Virus record (IMG/VR): IMGVR_UViG_3300043419_001861
Coordinates: 1-28,607 of that record
Strand: one strand, 5' to 3'
DNA length: 28,607 nucleotides
DNA from: a virus
The first letter of the stretch is position 1. Each line of letters starts with the position of its first letter. The translations under genes and the position numbers were made by a program. The notes below the pieces were generated by a model. It was not told where the DNA came from and ran no database searches. It saw only the letters and a list, made by a program, of their open reading frames with translations. Positions 13,293 to 21,139 of the stretch are shown here, piece by piece.

Positions 13293-13628
13293 ATGTCAGA
13301 AGAACAAAACGTGGCTGAGTCAAATGACGGAACTTGGTCTGGTTTGAAAAAAACCTTAATCGGTACAATTAGTACTGCTATTTTAGCTGGTGGTACCTAT
13401 TTCACAACTACTTTATTTGGTGGTGGTAATGAGAAAGAAGAAGTTAAAACAGAGCAAGCGGCACCAGCTGCGGCACCTGTTGTTATTAACTTGGAAAATA
13501 ATAACACAAACCAACAAAAACAATCTTCAGGTGGTACGAATACTATCGTTAAAGAAAGAGTAATCGAGAAAGAAGTGCCAGCTAAAGAGGATAAGAAAAA
13601 ATCAGAGACTGAGGAGTCTCCATGGTAA
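13293..13628 (+). CDS. Small single-pass membrane protein with charged tail
   Basis: A 111-residue protein with one hydrophobic segment at about residues 19-45 (LIGTISTAILAGGTYFTTTL) and a long hydrophilic C-terminus: an Ala/Pro stretch, an Asn/Gln run, then a Lys/Glu-rich end (ERVIEKEVPAKEDKKKSETE). It lies 16 bases after the T9SS-sorted gene and 16 bases before another membrane protein. The topology would suit a holin, spanin-like or inner-membrane adaptor protein. The Ala/Pro-rich tail could span the periplasm. No family is recognised. Confidence 0.75.
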   Translation: MSEEQNVAESNDGTWSGLKKTLIGTISTAILAGGTYFTTTLFGGGNEKEEVKTEQAAPAAAPVVINLENNNTNQQKQSSGGTNTIVKERVIEKEVPAKEDKKKSETEESPW

Positions 13629-13644
13629 TAATTTAAAATTTAAA

Positions 13645-14013
13645 ATGAAAAAGGATATGAAAATTAAAGAAACTTTAAAGAGCTTTGTTAGCGCACCAGA
13701 ACCAGTGAAGGTTGAGGATAAAAATAGATTTTACTACATGCTGCAACAAATGCAAGCTAATAGATGGAGAATAACTGGAATTGTATTATTCTTATTCTTT
13801 TTCATCGTAGCTGGTATTAATTCAGCTGTTTTCTTCGGTGTTTCCATTGGTGAGGATTGGAAAGAGATGTTATTGATCTTATTAGGTGCCTTTGTTGGTA
13901 ACTTGAATAAAGTTGTTGACTACTGGTTTAACTCGGAAGATCGTGATAAAATGTTAATCCAAAAAGTTGACGAAGAGGATGGCGTTTCTTTATCAAACAC
14001 AACAGAGGTTTAA
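13645..14013 (+). CDS. Two-helix membrane protein, holin-like
   Basis: A 122-residue protein with two predicted helices, about 43-66 (ITGIVLFLFFFIVAGINSAV) and 72-90 (MLLILLGAFVGNLNKVVDYW), and a charged C-terminus (NSEDRDKMLIQKVDEEDG). The pattern 'GAF.GN...VVDYWF.S..RDK' is reminiscent of phage holin-like proteins that end the second helix with a DYWFGSS-type motif. The gene stops one base before the CsgG-like lipoprotein gene. A pore or an inner-membrane anchor for the envelope block are both possible; holin is a tentative reading. Confidence 0.75.
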   Translation: MKKDMKIKETLKSFVSAPEPVKVEDKNRFYYMLQQMQANRWRITGIVLFLFFFIVAGINSAVFFGVSIGEDWKEMLLILLGAFVGNLNKVVDYWFNSEDRDKMLIQKVDEEDGVSLSNTTEV

Positions 14014-14014
14014 A

Positions 14015-14740
14015 ATGAAAAGATTATTATTCATATTATTGTTAGTTGGTTGTTCTTGTGTTTACGCACAGGGACAACCAGTTACAATTGGTAGTGTTAA
14101 AACTGAGGAGTATAAGGCTAGTTTTGAACAGACGCAATCTATTGATGTTGTTTCAAACTACACCGATACAATCAAATACCCAATTCAATTACTAAAGATT
14201 GGTTTTACTGAAGAGCTTTATGAGATGTACCCTGAGTTAAAAGATAAAAGGGTTGGTCTTGGTGTTACTAACATTGTTATTGAGTTTCTCGAAATGACAA
14301 ACCGTTTTGAGTTTACCGAAGACAAATTAGAGATTAAAGAGCGAATGGTTAACCAATTTAAAGCTTCTGATAAGGGTTTTACTGAAAATAAAATGGATGG
14401 TAGAGGTAAAGTTAAATTAGCAAAATACTTTGTCTATATCGAGGTTTATGATTTTAGTGTATCTGAAGATGAGGTTGTTAAAGTTTCTGGTAAAGCAACC
14501 GCCACACAAACAACTAGATTAGGGTTACAAGTTAAATTTGTTGACGCTGAGACTGGTGAAATAATGGTTGGTAGTGGGCTTGGGGAAGCTAAAACTGTTA
14601 AAATGTCCACAATACTTGATGACGTAGATGAGATTAAATTCAATCAATCAACAATCGGTACATCAACAAAAAAAGCCTTAGAAACCGCATCATCAAGAGT
14701 TGTTTCTAAGATGATTAAAAAAGGTTTGTTCAAGAACTAA
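14015..14740 (+). CDS. CsgG-like outer-membrane lipoprotein
   Basis: From ATG 14015 this is 241 residues. The N-terminus MKRLLFILLLVGC contains the lipobox LVGC, placing the lipidated cysteine at residue 13. The body follows the CsgG pattern: an early alpha/beta segment (GLGVTNIVIEFLEMTNRFEF), a central YFVYIEVYDFSVSE, the family-like LGLQVKFVDAETGEIMVGS, and a C-terminal helix ending in VVSKMIKKGLF. CsgG forms the nonameric outer-membrane pore that secretes curli subunits. The length is close to CsgG (about 260). CsgG-family genes have been reported on marine phages, where a pore role has been proposed. Here it is co-transcribed with a second, shorter relative at 18549. No curlin-like repeat protein is obvious. 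Confidence 0.68.
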   Translation: MKRLLFILLLVGCSCVYAQGQPVTIGSVKTEEYKASFEQTQSIDVVSNYTDTIKYPIQLLKIGFTEELYEMYPELKDKRVGLGVTNIVIEFLEMTNRFEFTEDKLEIKERMVNQFKASDKGFTENKMDGRGKVKLAKYFVYIEVYDFSVSEDEVVKVSGKATATQTTRLGLQVKFVDAETGEIMVGSGLGEAKTVKMSTILDDVDEIKFNQSTIGTSTKKALETASSRVVSKMIKKGLFKN

Positions 14741-14747
14741 AACGTGC

Positions 14748-16262
14748 GTGAATTTAAAAATAACGATATTATCATTTTTCCTCTTACTATCGGGAATAGT
14801 AAGTGCGCAGTCGTTTAATTATTCGTACACCGACCCCTGTAACGGTAAGGTTTACAATATATCAATCCCTTATGGTCAAAATCAAATAGCTGTAACGTAC
14901 TACGGTCAAGTAGGCACGTTTACGGCTAATGATTTTAATAACGGTGTCTTTGACAACTGGGCGGCTGGTGTTTTTAATCAATTCCAAAACGCCTCACCAT
15001 GTGGGGGTATAGGTACCGCTGTTACAGTATCACAAACCCAGAGTACAGCTTTAAATGTTATTAGTATATTCGGGGCTTTATCCGCTATTAGTGACATGGC
15101 GTCTAGTGGTACAGGGAATATAATGGCCGCCGCTGGATCAGTTACCAGTGTTAGCGGTAATGGTGAAAGTAAAGATAGTAAAGATAATAAGAACTCATCG
15201 GGTGGTGGTTCTCAGGGACAAGGTGCCTCTGGTGGAACAAATCAATCGGGTGGTGGTTCTCAAGGTCAAACACAATCTAATGGAAATAATTCAAATGGAT
15301 CTGGTTCATCTGGTACTACTACTGGAAGTAATAATAATGGCGGTGGTAGTTCGGAAACTACTCCTGGAACAACCACAAATACTGGGGGTTCTTCAGGGTC
15401 TGGTGAAACAGGTGGGGCAGGTAACGCCAGCACTGGTAGTGGTTCTACTGGTGGTTCAGGTGGTACCACCACAAGCTCTTCAGGGTCTGGGGGATCTGGT
15501 GGTAATGGTTCAACGAGTAATCAAACACAAACTACCGAAGAAAAAAAATCAGATGCTATAGGTGGCACAACAAACGCCGTAAAAAGCGGTAGTAGTAGTA
15601 ACGGTAAGGGGTCGGCTACAAGTAAAAACGGTGGTAGACCATCAATACTTATGAGTAGTGATCTAGTCGGTTTTCAATTTAATGAGGGTGAGATTAATAG
15701 GGGTTCAAGAGTTAATGCTGGTTACTCGTCCGTAAGATACGATGGTTTAAGGTCTCATGGTGTTATGCTTGATTATACATCCGCTATACAAGGTGGTAAC
15801 ATAACTGGTTATTACGCTTGGATAAATCGTAAAGCTATCACGCTACTCTCTAATACGATTACAATAGGCTTTGCTGGTAGCGGGTCTATGTATAACACTG
15901 TAGCTTTTGGGCAGATGAGAAGTATTAAAAAATTTAAAGCCGTTTACATGGTAACAGCATCTGGTGGGCAAATATATAAAGAACCTTATTACGGTTCGGC
16001 CGCAATTGTGGGTGGTAATAGGGATTTTAAAGTAGGTAAACGTCTTGATATTAAAACAATGGCTTTATTTGTTTACGCACCGTTTGTTAGATATTATGAT
16101 GATGCGATTTTAAAATCACCGTTTGTTATTTTACCGATTGTTGGTATGAACTTGGGTGTAACAAAGACATTTAAATTAAATTTTAATTTTGGTGGTGCTT
16201 ATTCTCTTGGGGATAACGTATTGAATTATACAGTAATGATGGGTACAAGATTGGCGTTATGA
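14748..16262 (+). CDS. Secreted Gly/Ser/Asn/Thr-rich protein with barrel-like C-terminal domain
   Basis: A 504-residue protein starting with GTG at 14748 (no ATG is available) and a signal peptide (MNLKITILSFFLLLSGIVSA). Residues about 22-110 form a small compact domain with paired cysteines (TDPCNGKVYNISI, NASPCGGIGTA). About 134-297 is low complexity, dominated by Gly, Ser, Asn, Thr and Gln, clearly flexible. About 298-504 shows alternating aromatic strands (ITGYYAWINRKAITLLSNTI; LNFNFGGAYSLGDNVLNYTV) like an outer-membrane beta-barrel or lipocalin-type domain. The stop overlaps the next start. An exposed passenger tethered to a barrel is plausible; the family is unknown. Confidence 0.78.
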   Translation: MNLKITILSFFLLLSGIVSAQSFNYSYTDPCNGKVYNISIPYGQNQIAVTYYGQVGTFTANDFNNGVFDNWAAGVFNQFQNASPCGGIGTAVTVSQTQSTALNVISIFGALSAISDMASSGTGNIMAAAGSVTSVSGNGESKDSKDNKNSSGGGSQGQGASGGTNQSGGGSQGQTQSNGNNSNGSGSSGTTTGSNNNGGGSSETTPGTTTNTGGSSGSGETGGAGNASTGSGSTGGSGGTTTSSSGSGGSGGNGSTSNQTQTTEEKKSDAIGGTTNAVKSGSSSNGKGSATSKNGGRPSILMSSDLVGFQFNEGEINRGSRVNAGYSSVRYDGLRSHGVMLDYTSAIQGGNITGYYAWINRKAITLLSNTITIGFAGSGSMYNTVAFGQMRSIKKFKAVYMVTASGGQIYKEPYYGSAAIVGGNRDFKVGKRLDIKTMALFVYAPFVRYYDDAILKSPFVILPIVGMNLGVTKTFKLNFNFGGAYSLGDNVLNYTVMMGTRLAL

Positions 16263-18544
16263 TGAAAAGGTTTTTTCTATTCTTAGTTATGTTTATTTGT
16301 TGTGCGGGTATTGCTAATGCACAAGCAACTAGTGTTAGCGTTGGGGGTACCGCTTCAAATTTGTCGGTTTTATACAACACAGCTACTGTGGTTGATGCTA
16401 ATTTAACGATAACCGCTAACGGTAACATAACTGGTTTCAGAGTTCAAATATCGCAAACCTACACCTCTGGTGATGTTTTGAGTTATACTGGAACTTTACC
16501 AAGCGGTGTAACAGCTTCATGGAACTCAACAACAGGTATCTTAAGTTTTAACGGTACAACAACAGCAGCAAACTGGCAAACTCTTTTAAGAACAGTCACA
16601 TTTAGGTCAACAACCACAACCTGTTACGCTAACTTAAGAAGAATTACTTTTGTTGCGGGTACCGTATTTTATAATCCATTAACCGAGCATTTTTATGAGT
16701 ATGTTGCGTCATCTGGAACCTGGACAAATGCTAAAACATTGGCCGAAAATCGCTCATACTTTGGTAGGGTTGGTTATTTAGCCACAATGTCATCTGAAGC
16801 TGAAAATAACTTTATCTGGAGAATTATGTCTTCGGATGGTTGGTTTGGTGGTTCTGATGAACTTTCACAGGTTAACACGGCAAAGGGTACAACAGCTTTT
16901 GCATCACAAGCGGCGGTTGAACAAAAATGGCACTGGGTTACTGGTCCTGAAAAAGGAACCCAATTTTCTAATGGTAGTACAGCGGTTACAGGGCAATACG
17001 CAAAATGGGCTGGTGGTGAACCAAACAATGCTGGTGGTGAACATTACGCACAATTCTATTCATTAAATAATGGTTCATGGAATGATTTACCAAACACAAG
17101 TTTACCTGGTTATATTTGTGAATATGGTGATATGCCTGGTGATCTCACGTCAAGCGTAACAATATTCACAAGACAAATTAACGTTGGTAACGGATCAACT
17201 GGTACAATTAGTGGTGGTGACATAAACGTTTGTTCGGGATCGAATAGTACGGTGTTAACTTTAAGCGGTATGACTGGTAGTGTTGTTAGGTGGGAATCAT
17301 CTTTTGATAACTTCTTTACGGCTGGTACAACTATATCTAGCACATTAACTAGTATAACAATATCAAATATAACAAAAACGACTTATTACAGGGCGATTGT
17401 TAATTCAAGCAGCCCAGTCACTTGTTCATCGCTACCTTCTTCTAGTGTATTTTTATCGGTTAAACCAACTAACTCTGGTACCGTATTCGCAGCAAACAAC
17501 ACAATATGTGCTGGGGGTGTTGTTGAGTTGACTTTATCTGGTCAACAAGGTAATATTAATAGATGGCAAAGATCTACAGACAATGTTAACTGGACTAATA
17601 TAAGTAATACAACAACCACCTTAACAGAGACAATATCTTCAGCTGGTACGTACTACTATCGAGTAGAGGTACAGACACCTAATTGTGGTAGTGCGGTTTA
17701 TTCTACTAGTAAAGTTATCAGCGTTATAACGGGTACACCACCAACAGGTGGTTCCGTATCATCGGCGGTACACAATAGCACAACGAATTCGGGTACGCTA
17801 ACTTTAAGTGGCCATACGGGTACAATTGTAAAATGGCAGAGATCGGTAAATAATGGGGTCACATGGACCGATATTGTAAATACAACCACAACCAACACAT
17901 ACACCAACCAATCCGATGCGACCTTGTATAGGGCGCAGCTACAAAGTGGTACATGTGGTAATGCATTCTCAAACGCTGGTGTTATAATCGTAAATCCATT
18001 CGCGTATTCTGGGTATGTTTATGATGCGGAGAACACTGGTGTTTCGGGTATACCTGTGAGAATGTTTATTAAAGCTAAAACACAAACAACTTACACGTTA
18101 TACGGAACATATACCACAGACGCCAATGGAAAATATACCATAACAACGAGTGAGAGTGTTAATTTAAATGATTTTAGGTTGGTGGTTGGTGATAACATTA
18201 ATATTTTACTACCGAACACCACCGATGCGCACTTTTTTAACCAAAAAGTTTTAACACAATCTTTTAATTCGAGGGATTATTACAGGATGGATGTAAACGG
18301 TAATAATATACTAACAATAACGGATATAGTTTTAATATTCCAAAGAAATAACAATATTTTACCGAACTGGTTAAATTCAACACCAAATTATAGATTATTT
18401 ACATCAACACAATGGTCAGTGATTAATGTGTCAACGAGTAATTTAAAAACAACCCACCCAGGTGCTGAATCACTCGTTGTTGATAATTTAACCCATAACG
18501 GAACCACAAATTTTTATATAATAAAAACAGGATATAAACAATAA
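16259..18544 (+). CDS. Secreted multidomain adhesin: C-type lectin, Ig-like repeats, dockerin-like end
   Basis: A 761-residue protein with signal peptide MMKRFFLFLVMFICCAGIANA. Residues about 22-135 form a beta domain. About 142-286 is a C-type lectin fold: an EHFYEYV opening, WTNAKTLAENRSYFGRVGYL, a WHWVTGPEKG core, KWAGGEPNNAGGEHYAQFYS with the EPN sugar-binding signature, and WNDLPN near the YICEYG end. Two to three Ig-like repeats follow (about 300-575, each with RWQRS/RWESS-type strands). About 580-650 is a CnaB-like domain (VYDAENTGVSGIPVRMFIKA). About 676-695 has a dockerin-like calcium loop (DVNGNNILTITDIVLIFQR). No type IX sorting domain is seen at its C-terminus. EPN suggests mannose-type specificity in animal lectins; the ligand here is unknown. 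Confidence 0.82.
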   Translation: MMKRFFLFLVMFICCAGIANAQATSVSVGGTASNLSVLYNTATVVDANLTITANGNITGFRVQISQTYTSGDVLSYTGTLPSGVTASWNSTTGILSFNGTTTAANWQTLLRTVTFRSTTTTCYANLRRITFVAGTVFYNPLTEHFYEYVASSGTWTNAKTLAENRSYFGRVGYLATMSSEAENNFIWRIMSSDGWFGGSDELSQVNTAKGTTAFASQAAVEQKWHWVTGPEKGTQFSNGSTAVTGQYAKWAGGEPNNAGGEHYAQFYSLNNGSWNDLPNTSLPGYICEYGDMPGDLTSSVTIFTRQINVGNGSTGTISGGDINVCSGSNSTVLTLSGMTGSVVRWESSFDNFFTAGTTISSTLTSITISNITKTTYYRAIVNSSSPVTCSSLPSSSVFLSVKPTNSGTVFAANNTICAGGVVELTLSGQQGNINRWQRSTDNVNWTNISNTTTTLTETISSAGTYYYRVEVQTPNCGSAVYSTSKVISVITGTPPTGGSVSSAVHNSTTNSGTLTLSGHTGTIVKWQRSVNNGVTWTDIVNTTTTNTYTNQSDATLYRAQLQSGTCGNAFSNAGVIIVNPFAYSGYVYDAENTGVSGIPVRMFIKAKTQTTYTLYGTYTTDANGKYTITTSESVNLNDFRLVVGDNINILLPNTTDAHFFNQKVLTQSFNSRDYYRMDVNGNNILTITDIVLIFQRNNNILPNWLNSTPNYRLFTSTQWSVINVSTSNLKTTHPGAESLVVDNLTHNGTTNFYIIKTGYKQ

Positions 18545-18548
18545 AATT

Positions 18549-19007
18549 ATGAAACAGTTTATTTTAGCGCTAATATTTGTACTAATAGTACCAGTATCGG
18601 CTTTTTCTCAAACTTGTGTTAAAGTAGATTCAGTTTACAGCACAATGAAAATAAAAGAATTTAAAGATAGAAATATCTTATTCGGTGTTAAACAAATAAC
18701 CGAAGAGGTTCTATCCGAGAAATATTCCTTATGTGAACAAAACGCCATACCTGTTATGGTTGAAATCACCAGGGTTGGTACACCATCGAGTAGTTTTAGA
18801 ATTGCTGGTGTCGGTGCGGCCACGGAGACAACGCAAATATTATTGAAAGTCCATTTTGGTGATACAATTGTTGATGGTATTGGTGAGTCGGCAACAACAG
18901 CTAGCTACGCCTTTATTGAACTGAAAGAAGGTAAGGTACCATTTAGTAAATCATCAATAGGTATTGCAATGAAAAAAGCAATAATCGATGCAATAGGTAA
19001 ACTGTAA
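18549..19007 (+). CDS. Short secreted protein related to the CsgG-like C-terminal half
   Basis: A 152-residue protein with signal peptide MKQFILALIFVLIVPVSAFS. Its second half parallels the 14015 product: ATETTQILLKVHFGD against ATQTTRLGLQVKFVD, a following DGIGES against SGLGEA, and PFSKSSIGIAMKKAI against KFNQSTIGTSTKKAL. It therefore looks like a shortened CsgG-family paralogue, without the lipobox and with a reduced N-terminal part; two cysteines (near residues 23 and 59) might form a disulphide. It could be an accessory subunit of the larger pore or a gating plug, which is speculation. It follows the lectin gene by four bases and precedes the barrel gene by one. Confidence 0.7.
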   Translation: MKQFILALIFVLIVPVSAFSQTCVKVDSVYSTMKIKEFKDRNILFGVKQITEEVLSEKYSLCEQNAIPVMVEITRVGTPSSSFRIAGVGAATETTQILLKVHFGDTIVDGIGESATTASYAFIELKEGKVPFSKSSIGIAMKKAIIDAIGKL

Positions 19008-19008
19008 T

Positions 19009-19746
19009 ATGAGGTATTTTATAACAATAGTACTAGTATGCTTATTTGGCCGTTTAGAGGCTCAAATAAAGAGTTTTGACCTGGGTGGGGTGTTACTTAC
19101 TGGAAATAACAAAAACGTTCAGATAACGTCTAAAATGAGTTATGAACTTAATAATAAAAAAAAGGATATCGGTCTTAGTTTAAACCCCTATTATTTTCTA
19201 TTTTATGGGGAAAAAAATAATGAGTTTATTAAACAATCGGAAGATGCGAGATTAAACATATTTTCTTGGAAAGAAATTAAAAACGGTTATAGCGCGATAT
19301 TATTTTCAACTGTAGAACACTCATTAGTAAAAGAATTAAATTTAGGTGTATCTGGCGGTTTAGGTATTAAAAAATCTTTTAAGGGTAACAAATTATCGGG
19401 CAGTGTTTCACTAGCTTACGTTTATGATAGATCTGAGATAACTAAGGTTTGGTTGGGTAGTAAACGAGCATCTTATAGGCACCAATTAAAGTATAAGGTT
19501 AAGGATATTACAATTGAGAATAATGTCTTAATGCAGCCAGCTGTCGCATCAACAAACAATTTGATATGGGCTAGGAATACTGTTGGTAATTACAATTTAT
19601 CAATAACCAAGGCGATAGCTAAAACAACATCGATAGGTTTTATATACGAGGGATATCTTTCAACAATTAGTACTGAGTTTAATAAAAATATAAAACCATT
19701 AGATCAAAGATTTAGTCTCATATTCAAATATTCTATGCCTAATTAA
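19009..19746 (+). CDS. Predicted outer-membrane beta-barrel protein
   Basis: A 245-residue protein with signal peptide MRYFITIVLVCLFGRLEA. The rest consists of about ten to twelve alternating strands separated by charged turns (VQITSKMSYELNNKKKDIGL; LNLGVSGGLGIKKSFKGNKL; TTSIGFIYEGYLSTISTEFN) and ends with RFSLIFKYSMPN. This resembles small barrels of the DUF481/YdiY type. It is the last gene of the island. Its 3' end overlaps the convergent 66-residue ORF by 48 bases. A role as membrane anchor or receptor-masking protein is possible. Confidence 0.75.
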   Translation: MRYFITIVLVCLFGRLEAQIKSFDLGGVLLTGNNKNVQITSKMSYELNNKKKDIGLSLNPYYFLFYGEKNNEFIKQSEDARLNIFSWKEIKNGYSAILFSTVEHSLVKELNLGVSGGLGIKKSFKGNKLSGSVSLAYVYDRSEITKVWLGSKRASYRHQLKYKVKDITIENNVLMQPAVASTNNLIWARNTVGNYNLSITKAIAKTTSIGFIYEGYLSTISTEFNKNIKPLDQRFSLIFKYSMPN

Positions 19747-19899
19747 GTCAAACTTTTCTTCTAGAAACAAATCATATATTTCTTTTGAGAAGTCGTCACT
19801 AAAAAAATACACATCTATTTTATCCGTGAATAAATTATTCAGGTTATCCTTATATATTAAAATTTTACGATAATCAACAAATCTTTTATTAAAACTCAT
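19699..19899 (-). CDS. Possible small hypothetical protein, overlapping the barrel gene
   Basis: A 66-residue reading frame starting at 19899 after a GAGGGT ribosome-site-like sequence. The composition (YFFSDDFSKEIYDLFLEEKF) looks like a natural, helical protein, and no other gene covers 19750-19899. It overlaps the end of the convergent barrel gene by 48 bases and lies beyond a bidirectional terminator, so it would need read-through or its own promoter, which is not visible. Kept as a moderate call. Confidence 0.45.
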   Translation of the reverse strand: MSFNKRFVDYRKILIYKDNLNNLFTDKIDVYFFSDDFSKEIYDLFLEEKFDLIRHRIFEYETKSLI

Positions 19900-19916
19900 A
19901 CCCTCTATAATAATAA

Positions 19917-19944
19917 AAAAGGCCTGGTAAAAACCAAGCCTTTT
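19917..19944. terminator. Bidirectional rho-independent terminator
   Basis: AAAAGGC-C-TGGT pairs with ACCA-A-GCCTTTT around a short A-rich loop, one internal mismatch, with A and T tracts on either side. It separates the convergent envelope island (+) and lysis block (-). Confidence 0.85.
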
Positions 19945-19962
19945 AATTAGTTTTATTCGATC

Positions 19963-20226
19963 TTAGATCGAAACCTCAACACCGTTTAGGAAAAGACAAC
20001 CAACTGTTTTGATTGCAGACTTAGCTTCAGTAACAGTGGCAACTTCTTCACCGTTAATGGTTGAACCTATTGGTAACAAACCGTTCTCATCAGTAGCCCC
20101 GAAGAAAAGTACTTCGTTATTTAATACCGCAGCTGCGATATAACCAGATTCAGGTACCATTAAATCACCTTCAAGTTCACCTGTTGCGATAACAGCTTTT
20201 CCGTTTAAATTTTTTACAAATGCCAT
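19963..20226 (-). CDS. Small hypothetical protein, end of lysis block
   Basis: An 87-residue protein (MAFVKNLNGKAVIATGELEG and on) with mixed short strands and helices, mildly acidic, with no signal peptide, membrane helix or recognised motif. It is the last gene of the minus-strand block 22158-19963 and is followed by a strong terminator at 19944-19917. The Gly-rich, beta-like segments (YIAAAVLNNEVLFFGATDEN) suggest a compact virion or tail accessory protein, but this is only a guess from the neighbouring collar-domain gene. Confidence 0.75.
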   Translation of the reverse strand: MAFVKNLNGKAVIATGELEGDLMVPESGYIAAAVLNNEVLFFGATDENGLLPIGSTINGEEVATVTEAKSAIKTVGCLFLNGVEVSI

Positions 20227-20253
20227 TTTTTTTTATTTAATTATTTAATTTTA

Positions 20254-20850
20254 TTATTTAATATCACTAGATTCTATTAGTGTATAAGTAAACCCGTTAC
20301 CGTGTATTTTTGAAGCTTTTCTACAGATTGCCATAAATTCTTCAAAATCGGCGGCTTTTTTAAATACTTGACAACCTTCTGACCAGTTTTCAACATAAGT
20401 TGAGTCAGCCCCTGCTTTGTGGATATTAATACCAAAAACACCTTCGGCGATTTTGTTTTCATCATACTCCATATCTTTGTCAGCATCACGATAAACTTTA
20501 ACTGGTTTAGCTTGTCTAAGGGCCTCATATTTACCTTGGTGTAATCCCAATGCGTGAGATCCTCTGTACTGACCTTCAACTAACCTAGCAACACCAGCCG
20601 CGTTATGATATTCCATAACACCCTTTTTACCTGGATCTGTTGTAGCGGGCCAGATATGAAATTTCTCTTCCCCGTTTTCTTTATAAGAAACAGTAATGTG
20701 GTCATCAAATACGTTTGTAACTTTTTGACCAGTAGCCGCATTTCTAACACCCACAATGTTAACATCGTAACCTTTATTAGCCTCATCTTCAAACCACACG
20801 TAACCTTTACTCTTAACTGCGGTTTCTATTTGTTCTCTTGTATAACTCAT
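20254..20850 (-). CDS. Possible L,D-transpeptidase/peptidase-like cell-wall protein
   Basis: From ATG 20850 this is 198 residues; the longer frame to 20910 adds 20 unlikely residues overlapping the collar gene. The C-terminal part has INIHKAGADSTYVENWSEGC followed by QVF and a helical EEFMAICRKA. A His, then a spaced S-E-G-C, recalls the H-x(n)-S-x-G-C catalytic pattern of YkuD-type L,D-transpeptidases; similar 'NIH...WSxGCQvf' proteins exist in phages, as far as I recall. No signal peptide, which agrees with use as a virion enzyme or a holin-dependent lysis enzyme. It lies between a collar-domain protein and a small unknown, downstream of the endolysin. The enzymatic assignment is moderate. 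Confidence 0.65.
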   Translation of the reverse strand: MSYTREQIETAVKSKGYVWFEDEANKGYDVNIVGVRNAATGQKVTNVFDDHITVSYKENGEEKFHIWPATTDPGKKGVMEYHNAAGVARLVEGQYRGSHALGLHQGKYEALRQAKPVKVYRDADKDMEYDENKIAEGVFGINIHKAGADSTYVENWSEGCQVFKKAADFEEFMAICRKASKIHGNGFTYTLIESSDIK

Positions 20851-20878
20851 TTTTTTGTTTTGATTTAAATTTTTATTA

Positions 20879-21118
20879 TTAATACCTTGGGGGGTAAACA
20901 CCTTCAACACATATCATGTAGTGCATTCCCTCAGGAGCTTTATCTTTTAAATCTGGTATCTCAAATGTTGTGATACCGTCACCACCATATATAGTACCTA
21001 GTATACTAAAAAGCGCCTCATTACCTCTAATTGGTAATTTTCTACCATCGCAAAACATAAATCCTCTAACCTCGTAAGTGCCAGCGAATAGTTTTACCAT
21101 ACCTATAATTTCGTCCAT
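20879..21118 (-). CDS. Small tail-collar domain protein
   Basis: A 79-residue protein that is almost entirely a phage tail collar (microcystin-dependent-protein-like) domain: GMVKLFAGTYEVRGFMFCDG, then LPIRGNEALFSILGTIYGGD, then GITTFEIPDLKDKAPEGMHY. In most phages this domain is part of a long tail fibre; here it is free-standing and ends about 20 residues after the PDL motif. It sits 28 bases upstream of the transpeptidase-like gene and 21 bases after the endolysin. It probably joins the tail tip or fibre. Confidence 0.85.
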   Translation of the reverse strand: MDEIIGMVKLFAGTYEVRGFMFCDGRKLPIRGNEALFSILGTIYGGDGITTFEIPDLKDKAPEGMHYMICVEGVYPPRY

Positions 21119-21139
21119 AATTTTTTTTATTACTTTTAT

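Noticed and set aside
15148-15561. 137-residue frame in the +1 phase and a Pro-rich minus-strand frame at 15266-15472
   Set aside because: Both are shadows of the Gly/Ser/Asn-rich coding region; repetitive codons keep other phases open.
11378-19746. The window as bacterial chromosome with an embedded phage remnant
   Set aside because: Endolysin, tail-collar, fibre, dNMP kinase and tRNA-array genes flank the secreted-protein block with the same spacing style and promoter motif, so it is more simply part of the phage genome. A recent host origin for single genes is not excluded.
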